Source: Thermoflexales bacterium (GTDB lineage Bacteria > Chloroflexota > Anaerolineae > Fen-1058). Taken from it: a DNA stretch of 27,111 nt. This document shows, in pieces, positions 15,261 to 23,536 of the stretch. The notes beneath the pieces were generated by a model. It had not been told where the DNA came from, ran no database searches, and saw only the letters and a program-made list of their open reading frames with translations. The position numbers were made by a program, and so were the translations under genes. Positions within the stretch are counted from its first letter, which is position 1, and the number at the start of each line of letters is the position of its first letter. The stretch covers positions 1-27,111 of the forward strand of contig JAFGFO010000067.1 of the NCBI GenBank assembly GCA_016931085.1, in the 5' to 3' direction.

Positions 15261-16713
15261 AACTCACCTCACCTCGCAGTTGGCGGCCGGCGGCCTTCCA
15301 GAAAGACCCATCATCCCGGCTGGGGTACGCGATTTTCTGGCTCATTTGTCTCACCAGGCGGCGTTGGCTGGCCAAGCCAGGCGCCTGGTCTGGCTGCTCC
15401 AGGCAGCGAGTGGCAGCCTTGCAGGCCGCCAGGGCGCGCTTGGCGTCCTGCAAGCCGTTGAAAAAGGTGTAGGCGAATAAGGCATGCAGCAGCCACCAGT
15501 TGGGTTGGCGGCTCACGGCTGTCTTGAGCGCCTCGAGCGCCCGCCCCCAGTCCTGGCTTTCAATCAGGGCCAGGCTCATATAGGTGTAGACATCGGGCTG
15601 GTCGAAGCCATAACGCAAGGCGGCCATCAGCTCGCTAAGTGCTGCCGGCCAGTTGTCGGTAGCGATGTGACGCACGGCCAGCTCATAGTGCGCGCGTCCG
15701 TTGTTGGCCTGGGCTCGGACCCAGGCCTGGCAGAATGTCAGCAAAGCTCGCCGGTCGAATAATCCCTCCTGGTCAAAATAACGGGCGCGCTTGAGCACTT
15801 CAAAGGCGGCTACCCAGCGTCCTTGTTGTTGGTACATGGCACCTAGCTCGACATAGGCCTCGATGTCGTTGGGCTGGACCTGGATCGCGCGCAAATAGAC
15901 ACTGATGGCCTGCTCGGCCTGGCCGAGCGTGACATAAGACCTGGCCAGGTGCTTGAGCACCTGCGCGTTATCAGATGCCAGGCGCGCCGCCTGTTCGATG
16001 GTGTTCAGGCCGGCCGGCTCCTTCAAGCCGAGTTGGCACAGCCCCAGGTAGCACCAGGCCTGCGCGTGCTCAGGCGCGCTCCTGACGATGGCCTGGAGCT
16101 GCTTGTGTGCTTTGGCCAGCTCGCGTTGGTGATAAGCGGCCAGGGCTTGATCGAACGCCTCGCGGACGGCCTGTGGAATTTTTTGAGCTTCCAGGGCGCG
16201 CCGCCGGGCCAGGGCCTGCTGAAAGGCGCGCAGGGTGTCTGGCGCGTTGTACTGCAGCTCGAGGGCACGCGCCAGGTAGCGCGTGGCTTCCTCCAGGTAT
16301 CCTTCTTCCCAGCACAGCGTGCCCAGCTCGTGGTGAGCTGGTCTGTTTTTAGGCAGGTAGTAGACTGCCATCTTGAGCTCGAGGATGGCTTGCTCCGCTA
16401 GCCCTCGTTGGTGATAGATGCGCGCCATCAGCTCGTGCAGTTGGCCCAGGATGTTGAGAGGCAGGTCGTAGCCGTCGGCGCGCACGTTGGAAAATGCCTG
16501 CAGCGCAGTGCGGCCGGTCGTGAGCGCTTCATCCCACTTGTTTTCGCGCACCAGGCTACCCACGAGCGCCAGCCAGGCCGCATCACAACGCGGCTCCAAT
16601 TGGAGCGCACTGCGATACGCCTGGCTGGCCGCCTCGGCAAGGCCTGCTTGCTCGTGCTGCTGTCCTTCGTCAAGATAGGCCTGAACTTGTGGGGCAAGCG
16701 TTATAGCCGGCAC
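15250..16713 (-). CDS. Multi-TPR protein
   Basis: The 487-residue protein starts at GTG 16713, with GAGG about 5 bases upstream, only 10 bases after the phosphofructokinase stop. Roughly eight to ten TPR-like helical hairpins cover most of the chain. Examples are AEAASQAYRSALQLEP (about 27-42), AEQAILELKMAVYYLP, LEEATRYLARALELQ, AEQAISVYLRAIQVQP and WPAALSELMAALRYG. A less regular, charged linker lies in the middle. There is no signal peptide, membrane helix or enzymatic motif. It probably acts as a cytoplasmic protein-interaction scaffold, perhaps with the TPR/propeller protein encoded next. No specific family is recognised. Confidence 0.78.
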   Translation of the reverse strand: MPAITLAPQVQAYLDEGQQHEQAGLAEAASQAYRSALQLEPRCDAAWLALVGSLVRENKWDEALTTGRTALQAFSNVRADGYDLPLNILGQLHELMARIYHQRGLAEQAILELKMAVYYLPKNRPAHHELGTLCWEEGYLEEATRYLARALELQYNAPDTLRAFQQALARRRALEAQKIPQAVREAFDQALAAYHQRELAKAHKQLQAIVRSAPEHAQAWCYLGLCQLGLKEPAGLNTIEQAARLASDNAQVLKHLARSYVTLGQAEQAISVYLRAIQVQPNDIEAYVELGAMYQQQGRWVAAFEVLKRARYFDQEGLFDRRALLTFCQAWVRAQANNGRAHYELAVRHIATDNWPAALSELMAALRYGFDQPDVYTYMSLALIESQDWGRALEALKTAVSRQPNWWLLHALFAYTFFNGLQDAKRALAACKAATRCLEQPDQAPGLASQRRLVRQMSQKIAYPSRDDGSFWKAAGRQLRGEVSYGL

Positions 16714-16723
16714 AACGCCTCGC

Positions 16724-17926
16724 TTACTCGCTCGTCATGATGAACAACGGCAGCATCTCAAAGCTCTTGTAATGCGGACGCAGCCGGTCTGTATTATAAT
16801 ATTTGTCGACATTGACCAATTTTTTCGAGCTGGTGACGACGTCGATGGGCATGTTGTCGTAACGCCCGTTCTTCAACACGACCAGCCGGCCATGAACACC
16901 ACTGAGGATGAGGTCGAGCGCCAGGTTACCGTAGGCCATCGGCACGATCGAATCGATCGCGTCGGGGTCTCCACCGCGAACCATGTAGCCCAGTTTTTGA
17001 TTGATGGTGTTGATCTGTTTGCCGTTGTTATACTTGGCCGACAACTCCTTGATCTGAGACGAGACCAGGTCGCCGACGCCGCCTAGCTTGGCGTGACCGT
17101 AGGCATCCCGGCTCATGTCCTGGAAGACCATGTCGCCGCCTTCGTACATCGCGCCTTCCGATATCAGGACGATCGAGTAGTGGCTGGGGTTTTTGCTGCG
17201 GTCTTCGACCAGCAACTCGGCCAGGCGATCGATGCTGAATTTGTATTCGGGGATGACGCAGCGGTGGGCCGCACCGGCCATCGTCGGCAGCATGGCCGTG
17301 AAGCCGGCATAGCGCCCAAACACCTCCAGCACCAGGAAGCGCTCGTGCGAGCCGGCCGAGGTGCGTAGACTGTTGGTCATCTGGATCGTCCGGGTCACGC
17401 AGGTGCTGAAACCGATGCAGTAATCCGTGCCGGGGACGTCGTTGTCCATCGTCTTGGGGATGGCGACGACCTTGAGCCCCTCCCGGTACAGCCGCACCCC
17501 ATAGCTCAGCGTGTCGTCGCCGCCGATGGGGATGAGGTAATCGATGCCCAGGAATTGGAGATTCTGGAGCACCTCCGGCGTCAGGTCGTTTTTCTCTTCC
17601 GTATAAATGTCCTTCAGGTGTTCTGGCACTTCGGCCTTGGCGACGTGGCTGGGGCGCGTGCGCGAAGTGTGTAAAAAGGTGCCGCCTGTCCGCCCGGCCC
17701 GGTTGACGATGTCCTCGGTCAGAGGCAGGTAGCAATTGCTGTTGTCGGCCTTTTTGTCGCGTACTAGCTCGGTGATGCCGGCCCATCCGCGGCGAAGGCC
17801 GATGACCTGGTAGCCTTCCCGCAAAGCTCTAAAGGTGACGGCTCGGATGGCCGGATTGAGGCCAGGGACGTCGCCACCCCCGGTCAGGATGCCGATAACG
17901 CCCTTGATTTTTTTGATGCTTGCCAT
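16724..17926 (-). CDS. pfp: 6-phosphofructokinase, predicted PPi-dependent
   Basis: The start at ATG 17926 is chosen because GGAGG lies about 6 bases upstream and the family motif GVIGILTGGGDVPGLNPAIRA follows at once; a longer frame upstream runs through the promoter. The 400-residue protein has GGDD at 135-138 and PKTMDND at 157-163. At positions matching Gly104 and Gly124 of E. coli ATP-PFK it has Asp138 and Lys158, the pair associated with pyrophosphate use. EVFGRYAGF (201-209) matches the substrate-binding MGR region. It phosphorylates fructose-6-phosphate, reversibly if PPi-linked. It heads an operon with two TPR proteins. Phosphofructokinase is certain; the PPi preference is predicted from two residues. 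Confidence 0.88.
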   Translation of the reverse strand: MASIKKIKGVIGILTGGGDVPGLNPAIRAVTFRALREGYQVIGLRRGWAGITELVRDKKADNSNCYLPLTEDIVNRAGRTGGTFLHTSRTRPSHVAKAEVPEHLKDIYTEEKNDLTPEVLQNLQFLGIDYLIPIGGDDTLSYGVRLYREGLKVVAIPKTMDNDVPGTDYCIGFSTCVTRTIQMTNSLRTSAGSHERFLVLEVFGRYAGFTAMLPTMAGAAHRCVIPEYKFSIDRLAELLVEDRSKNPSHYSIVLISEGAMYEGGDMVFQDMSRDAYGHAKLGGVGDLVSSQIKELSAKYNNGKQINTINQKLGYMVRGGDPDAIDSIVPMAYGNLALDLILSGVHGRLVVLKNGRYDNMPIDVVTSSKKLVNVDKYYNTDRLRPHYKSFEMLPLFIMTSE

Positions 17927-17960
17927 ATATACCTCCATTTTGAATTGATGTGTGCACCTG

Positions 17961-17984
17961 ATTATACATCCTCCTCGTATTATA
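17961..17984 (-). promoter_or_regulatory. Candidate promoter(s) of the PFK operon
   Basis: Two TATAAT boxes occur on the minus strand. The one at 17979-17984 is preceded by TGG, making an extended -10, while its -35 region is weak. A second lies at 17961-17966. Either would give a leader of some 30-50 bases before ATG 17926. The segment also overlaps the zone that must hold the divergent kinase promoter. Confidence 0.55.
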
Positions 17985-18006
17985 CCATATTCCCGCATAG
18001 TACAAT

Positions 18007-18035
18007 TTAGCAAGCTGGGCCAAGTGTGGTACAAT
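18007..18035 (+). promoter_or_regulatory. Candidate promoter of the STAND-kinase unit
   Basis: TTAGCA (18007-18012), 17 bases, then TACAAT (18030-18035) preceded by TGG gives an extended -10 promoter facing right. Transcription would begin near 18042. The ATG at 18049 would then have almost no leader, which supports the ATG at 18085 with its AAGG site. The promoter lies 23 bases from the nearest leftward TATAAT, so the two promoters may compete. Confidence 0.5.
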
Positions 18036-18084
18036 AAGAGCAAGCTGTATGACGCAACACGCAATACGAGATACAAGGTATACC

Positions 18085-20124
18085 ATGCGTTTTCAAAACC
18101 CGTTTTTTAACCGGCAACGCATTACCGACCCAGACTACTTTTTCGGTCGAGTGAGACAAGTCGAAGACTTGTATAGCGCCATCGTGACCCGCCAGTGCCG
18201 CTCGCTGGTCGGCGAGCGCAAGCTGGGCAAATCGTCGCTGCTCAGCTTCATTGGCCACCCAGACACCATGCGCGCTTACGGCCTGGACCCCGAGCGGCAA
18301 TTGGTGATCTATTTTGACCTGGAGGGCATGGCCTCGGCCGGCGTGGACGATTTCTGGATCGAGGTGCTGGATGCCCTGGCCGGTTGCCTGCCGGCGGGAG
18401 AGCTGGCCGAGCGGGTGCAGCAGGCCGTCGACGCCGGTGACGTGCGCTTCATGTCCGTGCGGCGGCTGCTGCGCCGCGTGCGCGACGCCGGTTTTGAGCT
18501 GAGCTTGTGCCTGGACGAGTTCGAGGCGCTGGCTCGCAATTCTCGCTTCGAAACCGATTTCTACGGCGAGCTGCGCAGCCTGGCTGGTGAATTGGGCCTG
18601 GTGTACCTGACGGCCTCCAAGCGCAGCCTGTACGACGTGACCTACGAACATTCCGATACGCTGTCGTCTCCCTTCTTCAATATCTTCTCCGAGCTGAACT
18701 TGGGCCTGATGAGCGACGACGAGGCCCGGCTCATGTTGCGCGCTCTGTCAACGCGCCAGGAAGCCGGGGAGGGGGTAGGTTTTTGTGAGGATGAAATCAC
18801 CTACGCCATCAACCTGGCCGGGACACACCCCTTCTTTTTGCAGATTGCCGGCTATCACTTGTACGAAACGCCCGCCCGTGGCCAGCCGCGCGCGCCGGAG
18901 GGTTACCGGCAGGTCCGTAAGCGTTTCCTGGCCGAGGCGGAGGACCATTACCGCTACTTGTGGTCGCAGTTGTCTAGTACCCAACAGATGGCCCTGGCGC
19001 ACCTGTCGCAGGCGTCCGAGCCGATCGTCCGCACGCTGCGGCTCAAGAGCCTGGTGCAGGACGCCGAAGACAAGCCTACCCCCTTTAGCGCGGCTTTTGC
19101 CGAGTTCCTGGAGCGACAGCGCGCCGAGCGGGTGGCCGCCGCCAACGCGCTCAGCGGAAGCACTACCGGCAGCGATCTGACCGGGCGCATGCTGGGCGGC
19201 TACCGCGTCGTGTCGCCGATCGGGCGGGGGGGGATGGCCGAGGTCTACAAGGGTTACCACCCCGCCCTCGATCGCTACGTGGCGCTTAAAGTCCTGTCGC
19301 CGCGCTTTGCCGCCGACGAAACCTTTTATGAGCGCTTTCAGCGTGAAGCGACCTCGATCGCCCGCCTGCGGCACTCGAACATCGTCCAGGTGTTTGATTT
19401 TGGCACGGCGGATAACCTGACGTATATGGTGATGGAGTACATCGCCGGCCCTACGCTCAAGCAGCGGGTTAAATCCCTGCGCGCCCAGGGCCAATTGCTG
19501 CCGCGCGCAGAAGTCCTGACGATCACCCACGATGTGGCCAATGCCCTGGATTATGCCCACGCGCGCGGCCTGATTCACCGCGACGTCAAGCCGGCCAATA
19601 TCTTGCTTTGCCGCGATGAGTGGGAGTGCGATCCCCAATCCCTGGCCTATTCCGATGACGCCGCGCCAGCCGCCCCGGCCGGGCGAGCGGATGAAGCAAG
19701 TGAAGCGCTCCCCACCGAGGCTGGTTCCAACTCGCGGCCAGGCCCGTATGCCGTGCTGACCGACTTTGGCGTGGTCAAGATGCTGGAAGGCGTTCAGTTT
19801 ACTATCACCGGCATGACGTTGGGGACGCCAGACTATATGTCGCCGGAGCAAGCCAGTGGCGAAGAGGTGACCCCGGCCAGCGATATCTATGCGCTGGGTG
19901 TGGTGGTCTACGAGATGTTGGTCGGGCAGTTGCCCTTTTCGGCCGACACGCCTTTGGCCGTGCTGTTGATGCACATGAGCGACAAGCCGACGCTGCCGCG
20001 CACCATCGTGCCCGATTTGCCTCCCCAGGTGGATGATGTCATCAGCCAGGCCTTGGCCAAAGCCCCGCGCGATCGCTTCAAGACGGCTGGCGAACTGGCA
20101 CTGGCATTGGAGGCTGTGCTGTGA
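18085..20124 (+). CDS. STAND-type P-loop ATPase fused to a C-terminal Ser/Thr protein kinase
   Basis: ATG 18085 is preferred over ATG 18049: AAGG lies 6 bases upstream, and NPFFNR...DYFFGR is the usual N-terminus of these ATPases. In the 679-residue protein, Walker A is GERKLGKSS (43-51), Walker B is LSLCLDEFEAL (139-149), and THPFFLQIAGYHLYE (247-261) marks the sensor/lid region. A winged-helix-like part follows, including YRYLWSQLSSTQQ (289-301). The kinase starts near 373 with IGRGGMAEVYKG (379-390), Lys402, HRDVKPAN (498-505), TDFG (559-562) and SPEQA (586-590), so it should be active. A 40-odd-residue Ala/Pro-rich insert separates the catalytic loop from DFG. There is no membrane segment. 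The next gene overlaps by 4 bases (GTGA). A STAND switch driving kinase clustering is inferred; the trigger and targets are unknown. Confidence 0.85.
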   Translation: MRFQNPFFNRQRITDPDYFFGRVRQVEDLYSAIVTRQCRSLVGERKLGKSSLLSFIGHPDTMRAYGLDPERQLVIYFDLEGMASAGVDDFWIEVLDALAGCLPAGELAERVQQAVDAGDVRFMSVRRLLRRVRDAGFELSLCLDEFEALARNSRFETDFYGELRSLAGELGLVYLTASKRSLYDVTYEHSDTLSSPFFNIFSELNLGLMSDDEARLMLRALSTRQEAGEGVGFCEDEITYAINLAGTHPFFLQIAGYHLYETPARGQPRAPEGYRQVRKRFLAEAEDHYRYLWSQLSSTQQMALAHLSQASEPIVRTLRLKSLVQDAEDKPTPFSAAFAEFLERQRAERVAAANALSGSTTGSDLTGRMLGGYRVVSPIGRGGMAEVYKGYHPALDRYVALKVLSPRFAADETFYERFQREATSIARLRHSNIVQVFDFGTADNLTYMVMEYIAGPTLKQRVKSLRAQGQLLPRAEVLTITHDVANALDYAHARGLIHRDVKPANILLCRDEWECDPQSLAYSDDAAPAAPAGRADEASEALPTEAGSNSRPGPYAVLTDFGVVKMLEGVQFTITGMTLGTPDYMSPEQASGEEVTPASDIYALGVVVYEMLVGQLPFSADTPLAVLLMHMSDKPTLPRTIVPDLPPQVDDVISQALAKAPRDRFKTAGELALALEAVL

Positions 20125-23100
20125 TTCGAAAAAGCTTGACGACGGGCATGATCATGGGCCTGGTGGTGACCCTGTCGGCTCTGTACCCGACCTTTATCCA
20201 GGTCGGTGTGCTGGACCACGTGCAGCTCAGAGCGCTGGGCCAACAGGGCAACGAGCTGCTCCACCAGGTGTTGATGGGGATGTGCTATTGGTTGATGATC
20301 ACGGTTTCTCTGGCAGTGGGCGTCGTGGCGGCCTTGCGGGCGCGCGCGACCAGGTTCAAGGTAGGCGTGCGCGCCGGTGTGTTCAGCGGCCTGGTGGCGG
20401 CGATGATCGTGTACATCATCTTGATCGCTCCTACCGCGGCGATTGTCAACGGGCGAGATGTGTTTCACTTTCAGCCATCCTACCTGGAACCCAACTTCCC
20501 CGAGACCATGCTGATCGCCTATGCCCAAAGCACGCTGGTAACCCATCTCGATGTCGTTTCGCTGCTGGCCGGTGTCGTGATCGGCTGGCTGGGGGGTGGG
20601 GCAGTGGGTTGGCTGCATCGCAGCAAGGCCCCAACGGGACGCCCCGTGTCACTCCTGGATGTCGTTGAGGATCCGCGCGGCCGCCACAAGTGGTTCGCGG
20701 CCTACGACGACCAGGTGGCCTTGGCCGGGCTGGCCGCCGGCCTGATCGGTGGCGCGATTATCATGCTGAGGCAACTGTCGCTGCTCAATCAGCCAAACGC
20801 CTCGTTGGGGACCATTTTTCAACAGGCCATGGCCGGGATGCCGGGCGCTAGAGCCTTGTCTCGCGGTGGCCTGCCCGATTTGCTGGCTGCTGCCGAGGTC
20901 ATGGTCTGGGTTGGAATTGGAGGATTGGCGATTTTCTGGCTCAAAAACCCCGCCACTCGGCTGAGAACACGCGTTTACGCCGCGGCGCTGGCCGGGACGG
21001 TGGTGGGGGTGATGGTTGCCGTCAATACGATGCACCTGGCACATTTTGCCGTGGGTGCCTTGCCTCAATTGCTGTGGCCTATGCTGGGCACACCTGGCCC
21101 GCGCGTGGACATGGCTTTGCCCGGCCTGGAAGTGCCTTTGAAGGTGATCGAGATTTTGGTGTCGGCCTTGCCTATGCGCTTGCTGGTGGTGTCGTTTTTG
21201 TCTACCCCGCACGTGCGCATGGCCTTGATGTACGTCTTGCCACTGTCGGTGGTGGGCCTGTACATCATCGCCTGGATGGCGTGTTGCACGCTTCAGGGCC
21301 TGGTGTACGGTCTCGTTGCCATGGTGTTCAAGCACCGCCCGGTCGACCGGGCACGTCGGATCGCGCAAGACTTGCGCCAGCACGGCGATCAGAGTGCACC
21401 AGACTTGCTGCCGGGACTGTATGCCCTGTTCCAAACAAATGGACGCGCGATGCAGGTCTTGGAGCACCTGGCCTTTGACCTCAGTCCAGACTGGCCCAAG
21501 GCGCGCGTGGCAGCCGCCTACCATGCCCTGGCTGCCCGGCCCGACTATGCCGGCGAGGCCCTTGAGGTGGTCACGCAGGTGTTGGCCCAGCAGCCGGGCT
21601 GGAAGATGCGGACCGAGATCCAGGCGCTGCACGGTATGCTCGCCCACGGCTTGCAGGCTGCGACAGTGGCGCAAATCGCCGCGATCGCACCCGTGCCCGA
21701 AGACCAGACATCGTCGCTGCCACCCCAATTGGCCAAGGCCGGCGAATTGTTGTCGTATGTGCTGATCAAGCTCCAAAGAGTCGAGCGCGTGGACGATTTG
21801 AGCAGCAAGATCATTTATTTGAACACGGCGCTGAACTTGCTACGCGAGGGGCGAGCCTTTGCGGCCGGCTGCTTGCAGGAGGGAGGCAAATGCGGCCCGG
21901 CCCTGCCTGAATTCAACGCTTTGCAAATGGTGCTGGATCGCTGGGAAGGGGTCGTGCTCAGCACGGTCAAGGACATGCAGGGCCGGGCCGAGCTGGTCGT
22001 CGAGCTCAAGACCTGCAATATTAGCTATGCCTCCCGTTTGCCGTTGACGATGGCGTTTTCCAATCAGGGCCTGAACGTGGCCGAAAACGTCACCCTGTTC
22101 GTCGAGGAGAACGAGGGCGAGTACCAGATCTTGGAAGGCCAGCAGCAGCGCATCGATATCCTCTCGCCCCAGGACAGCCGTGAGCTGTCTTTCGTCATCC
22201 GTCCCATGGCCGGCAAGCCACGCCTGCGCGTTTGCTGGACGGTGACCTACGATGACGCCCTGGGTGAGGGGCGCACGCTCGAATTCGGCGACTTGATCGA
22301 GTTCGTCGAGGCCGACAAGCCCTTCCAGCGTATCTTCCCCATCCCCTACGTCACGGGGACTCCCCTGCAGAGCGACGAGATGTTCGTCGGGCGGCAAGAC
22401 GTGTTTGAATTCGTGCGTGAACACCTGTTGGGCACCTACCAGAATAATGTGATCGTGCTGCACGGCCAGCGGCGCACCGGCAAGACCTCTGTCCTGTATC
22501 GCATGGAGGAGGTATTGGCCGATACGCACCTGGCTGTCTTGATCGACATGCAGGGCAAGGCCGCCCGCGGCGAGGTGGACTTTTTGTACTCGATTGCCGA
22601 CGACATCGCCTACGCCCTGGAAAACAAGGGCATCTCGGTAGAGCTGCCGGAGCGGCGGGAGTTTGAAGAGTCGCCCGAGTTCTTTTTCCGTAGCCGCTTT
22701 TTGCGTGGCGTCTACCAGGCGCTGGGCGACAAGAACTTGCTGCTGATGTTTGACGAGTTCGAAGAACTGCAAAAACGCGTGGAAGATGGCAAGTTGACGG
22801 CCGATATTTTCCCCTATTTGCGTAACCTGATGCAGCACGAGCGCCGGGTGGACTTTGTGTTCGCCGGTACCCACAAGCTGGAAGAACTAGCGGCTGAATA
22901 CTGGTCGATCTTGTTCAACATCGCCGAATACAAAAAGATCACCTTCCTGGATTATGCCGAAGTGGCCCGCCTGGTCACCCAGCCGGTGGCGCCGTATGGC
23001 CTGGAATATGATCCCCTGGCCATAGAGCGCATTTACCAGGTGACGGCCGGCCATCCCTACTTCACTCAACTGGTTTGCCACGAGCTGGTAGCCTATCACA

Positions 23101-23468
23101 ATGAAACACGGCGCAGCTACCTGACGACGACGGAGGTGAACGCGGCCCTGGAACATATCATCGAGCGCGGCGAGGCCCACTTCAAGTACATCTGGGCCGA
23201 ATCGTCCACGTCACAGCGCCTGGTCTTGCTGGCGTTGGCCGAGTTGTTGGAAGCCAGCGATGCCGCTACCTCCAAGGATGTGGAAGGCGTGCTGCTCAAG
23301 CGCGGCCGGCCCTTGAATGGCCACGACCTGCCCCAGGCCTTGGCTAGCCTGGAGTCGCGCGATATCCTGATGCGCGCTGACCCGCGCAGTAACTTGTACC
23401 GCTTTCGCGTCGACCTGATCCGGCGCTGGATTTATGCCTCCCGCCCGGCGTACGAAAAGGTGATGTGA
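20121..23468 (+). CDS. Polytopic membrane protein with beta-sandwich and C-terminal STAND ATPase
   Basis: The 1115-residue protein starts at GTG 20121, overlapping the kinase stop. Residues 1-403 are strongly hydrophobic, with about nine predicted membrane helices (roughly 9-30, 50-72, 82-109, 140-165, 198-218, 253-274, 285-310, 341-360, 368-403). Residues 405-615 are helical and repeat-like. Residues 622-730 look like an all-beta Ig-like sandwich. The C-terminal ATPase begins at IPYVTGTP (741-748), with FVGRQD, Walker A GQRRTGKTS (782-790), Walker B LLLMFDEFEEL (873-883), a GHPYFTQL lid motif and a winged helix with HFKYIWAE. The ATPase is of the same subtype as in the partner kinase. A membrane-based sensor that passes a signal to the kinase is inferred. 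No known family is recognised for the whole protein. Confidence 0.8.
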   Translation: MIRKSLTTGMIMGLVVTLSALYPTFIQVGVLDHVQLRALGQQGNELLHQVLMGMCYWLMITVSLAVGVVAALRARATRFKVGVRAGVFSGLVAAMIVYIILIAPTAAIVNGRDVFHFQPSYLEPNFPETMLIAYAQSTLVTHLDVVSLLAGVVIGWLGGGAVGWLHRSKAPTGRPVSLLDVVEDPRGRHKWFAAYDDQVALAGLAAGLIGGAIIMLRQLSLLNQPNASLGTIFQQAMAGMPGARALSRGGLPDLLAAAEVMVWVGIGGLAIFWLKNPATRLRTRVYAAALAGTVVGVMVAVNTMHLAHFAVGALPQLLWPMLGTPGPRVDMALPGLEVPLKVIEILVSALPMRLLVVSFLSTPHVRMALMYVLPLSVVGLYIIAWMACCTLQGLVYGLVAMVFKHRPVDRARRIAQDLRQHGDQSAPDLLPGLYALFQTNGRAMQVLEHLAFDLSPDWPKARVAAAYHALAARPDYAGEALEVVTQVLAQQPGWKMRTEIQALHGMLAHGLQAATVAQIAAIAPVPEDQTSSLPPQLAKAGELLSYVLIKLQRVERVDDLSSKIIYLNTALNLLREGRAFAAGCLQEGGKCGPALPEFNALQMVLDRWEGVVLSTVKDMQGRAELVVELKTCNISYASRLPLTMAFSNQGLNVAENVTLFVEENEGEYQILEGQQQRIDILSPQDSRELSFVIRPMAGKPRLRVCWTVTYDDALGEGRTLEFGDLIEFVEADKPFQRIFPIPYVTGTPLQSDEMFVGRQDVFEFVREHLLGTYQNNVIVLHGQRRTGKTSVLYRMEEVLADTHLAVLIDMQGKAARGEVDFLYSIADDIAYALENKGISVELPERREFEESPEFFFRSRFLRGVYQALGDKNLLLMFDEFEELQKRVEDGKLTADIFPYLRNLMQHERRVDFVFAGTHKLEELAAEYWSILFNIAEYKKITFLDYAEVARLVTQPVAPYGLEYDPLAIERIYQVTAGHPYFTQLVCHELVAYHNETRRSYLTTTEVNAALEHIIERGEAHFKYIWAESSTSQRLVLLALAELLEASDAATSKDVEGVLLKRGRPLNGHDLPQALASLESRDILMRADPRSNLYRFRVDLIRRWIYASRPAYEKVM

Positions 23469-23531
23469 GACGTGAAACGTAAACCGTAATCGGCCCAAAG
23501 GGGGTTGCGATCCAAAATCCGAAATCTCGTC
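23464..23531. repeat. Short degenerate repeats between the STAND gene and yraN
   Basis: The junction holds CGTGAAACGTAAACCGTAAT-like and CCAAAATCCGAAATC-like strings, both spacer repeats of a kind seen widely in environmental genomes. A comparable string (ACGCAACACGCAATACGAGA type) sits at 18050-18075. GGGGG at 23500-23504 might serve the next gene as a ribosome site. No terminator is seen. Confidence 0.35.
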
Positions 23532-23536
23532 AACAG

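Noticed and set aside
17927..18076. In-frame N-terminal extension of phosphofructokinase
   Set aside because: It passes through two TATAAT boxes and AT-rich spacer. ATG 17926 has a strong GGAGG site and gives the family N-terminus.
18049..18084. Twelve-codon longer N-terminus of the STAND-kinase protein
   Set aside because: These codons derive from a degenerate spacer repeat, and the predicted transcript start leaves almost no leader. ATG 18085 has an AAGG site.
18748..19974. Long minus-strand open frame (408 codons) opposite the kinase
   Set aside because: It is antisense to a protein with intact kinase motifs and is rich in His, Arg and Gln, as expected for a GC-rich shadow frame.
18085..23468. 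Calling the STAND pair an anti-phage defence system
   Set aside because: The neighbours are housekeeping or surface-sugar genes, with no nuclease effector, integrase or other defence gene nearby. A signalling role is the more cautious reading.
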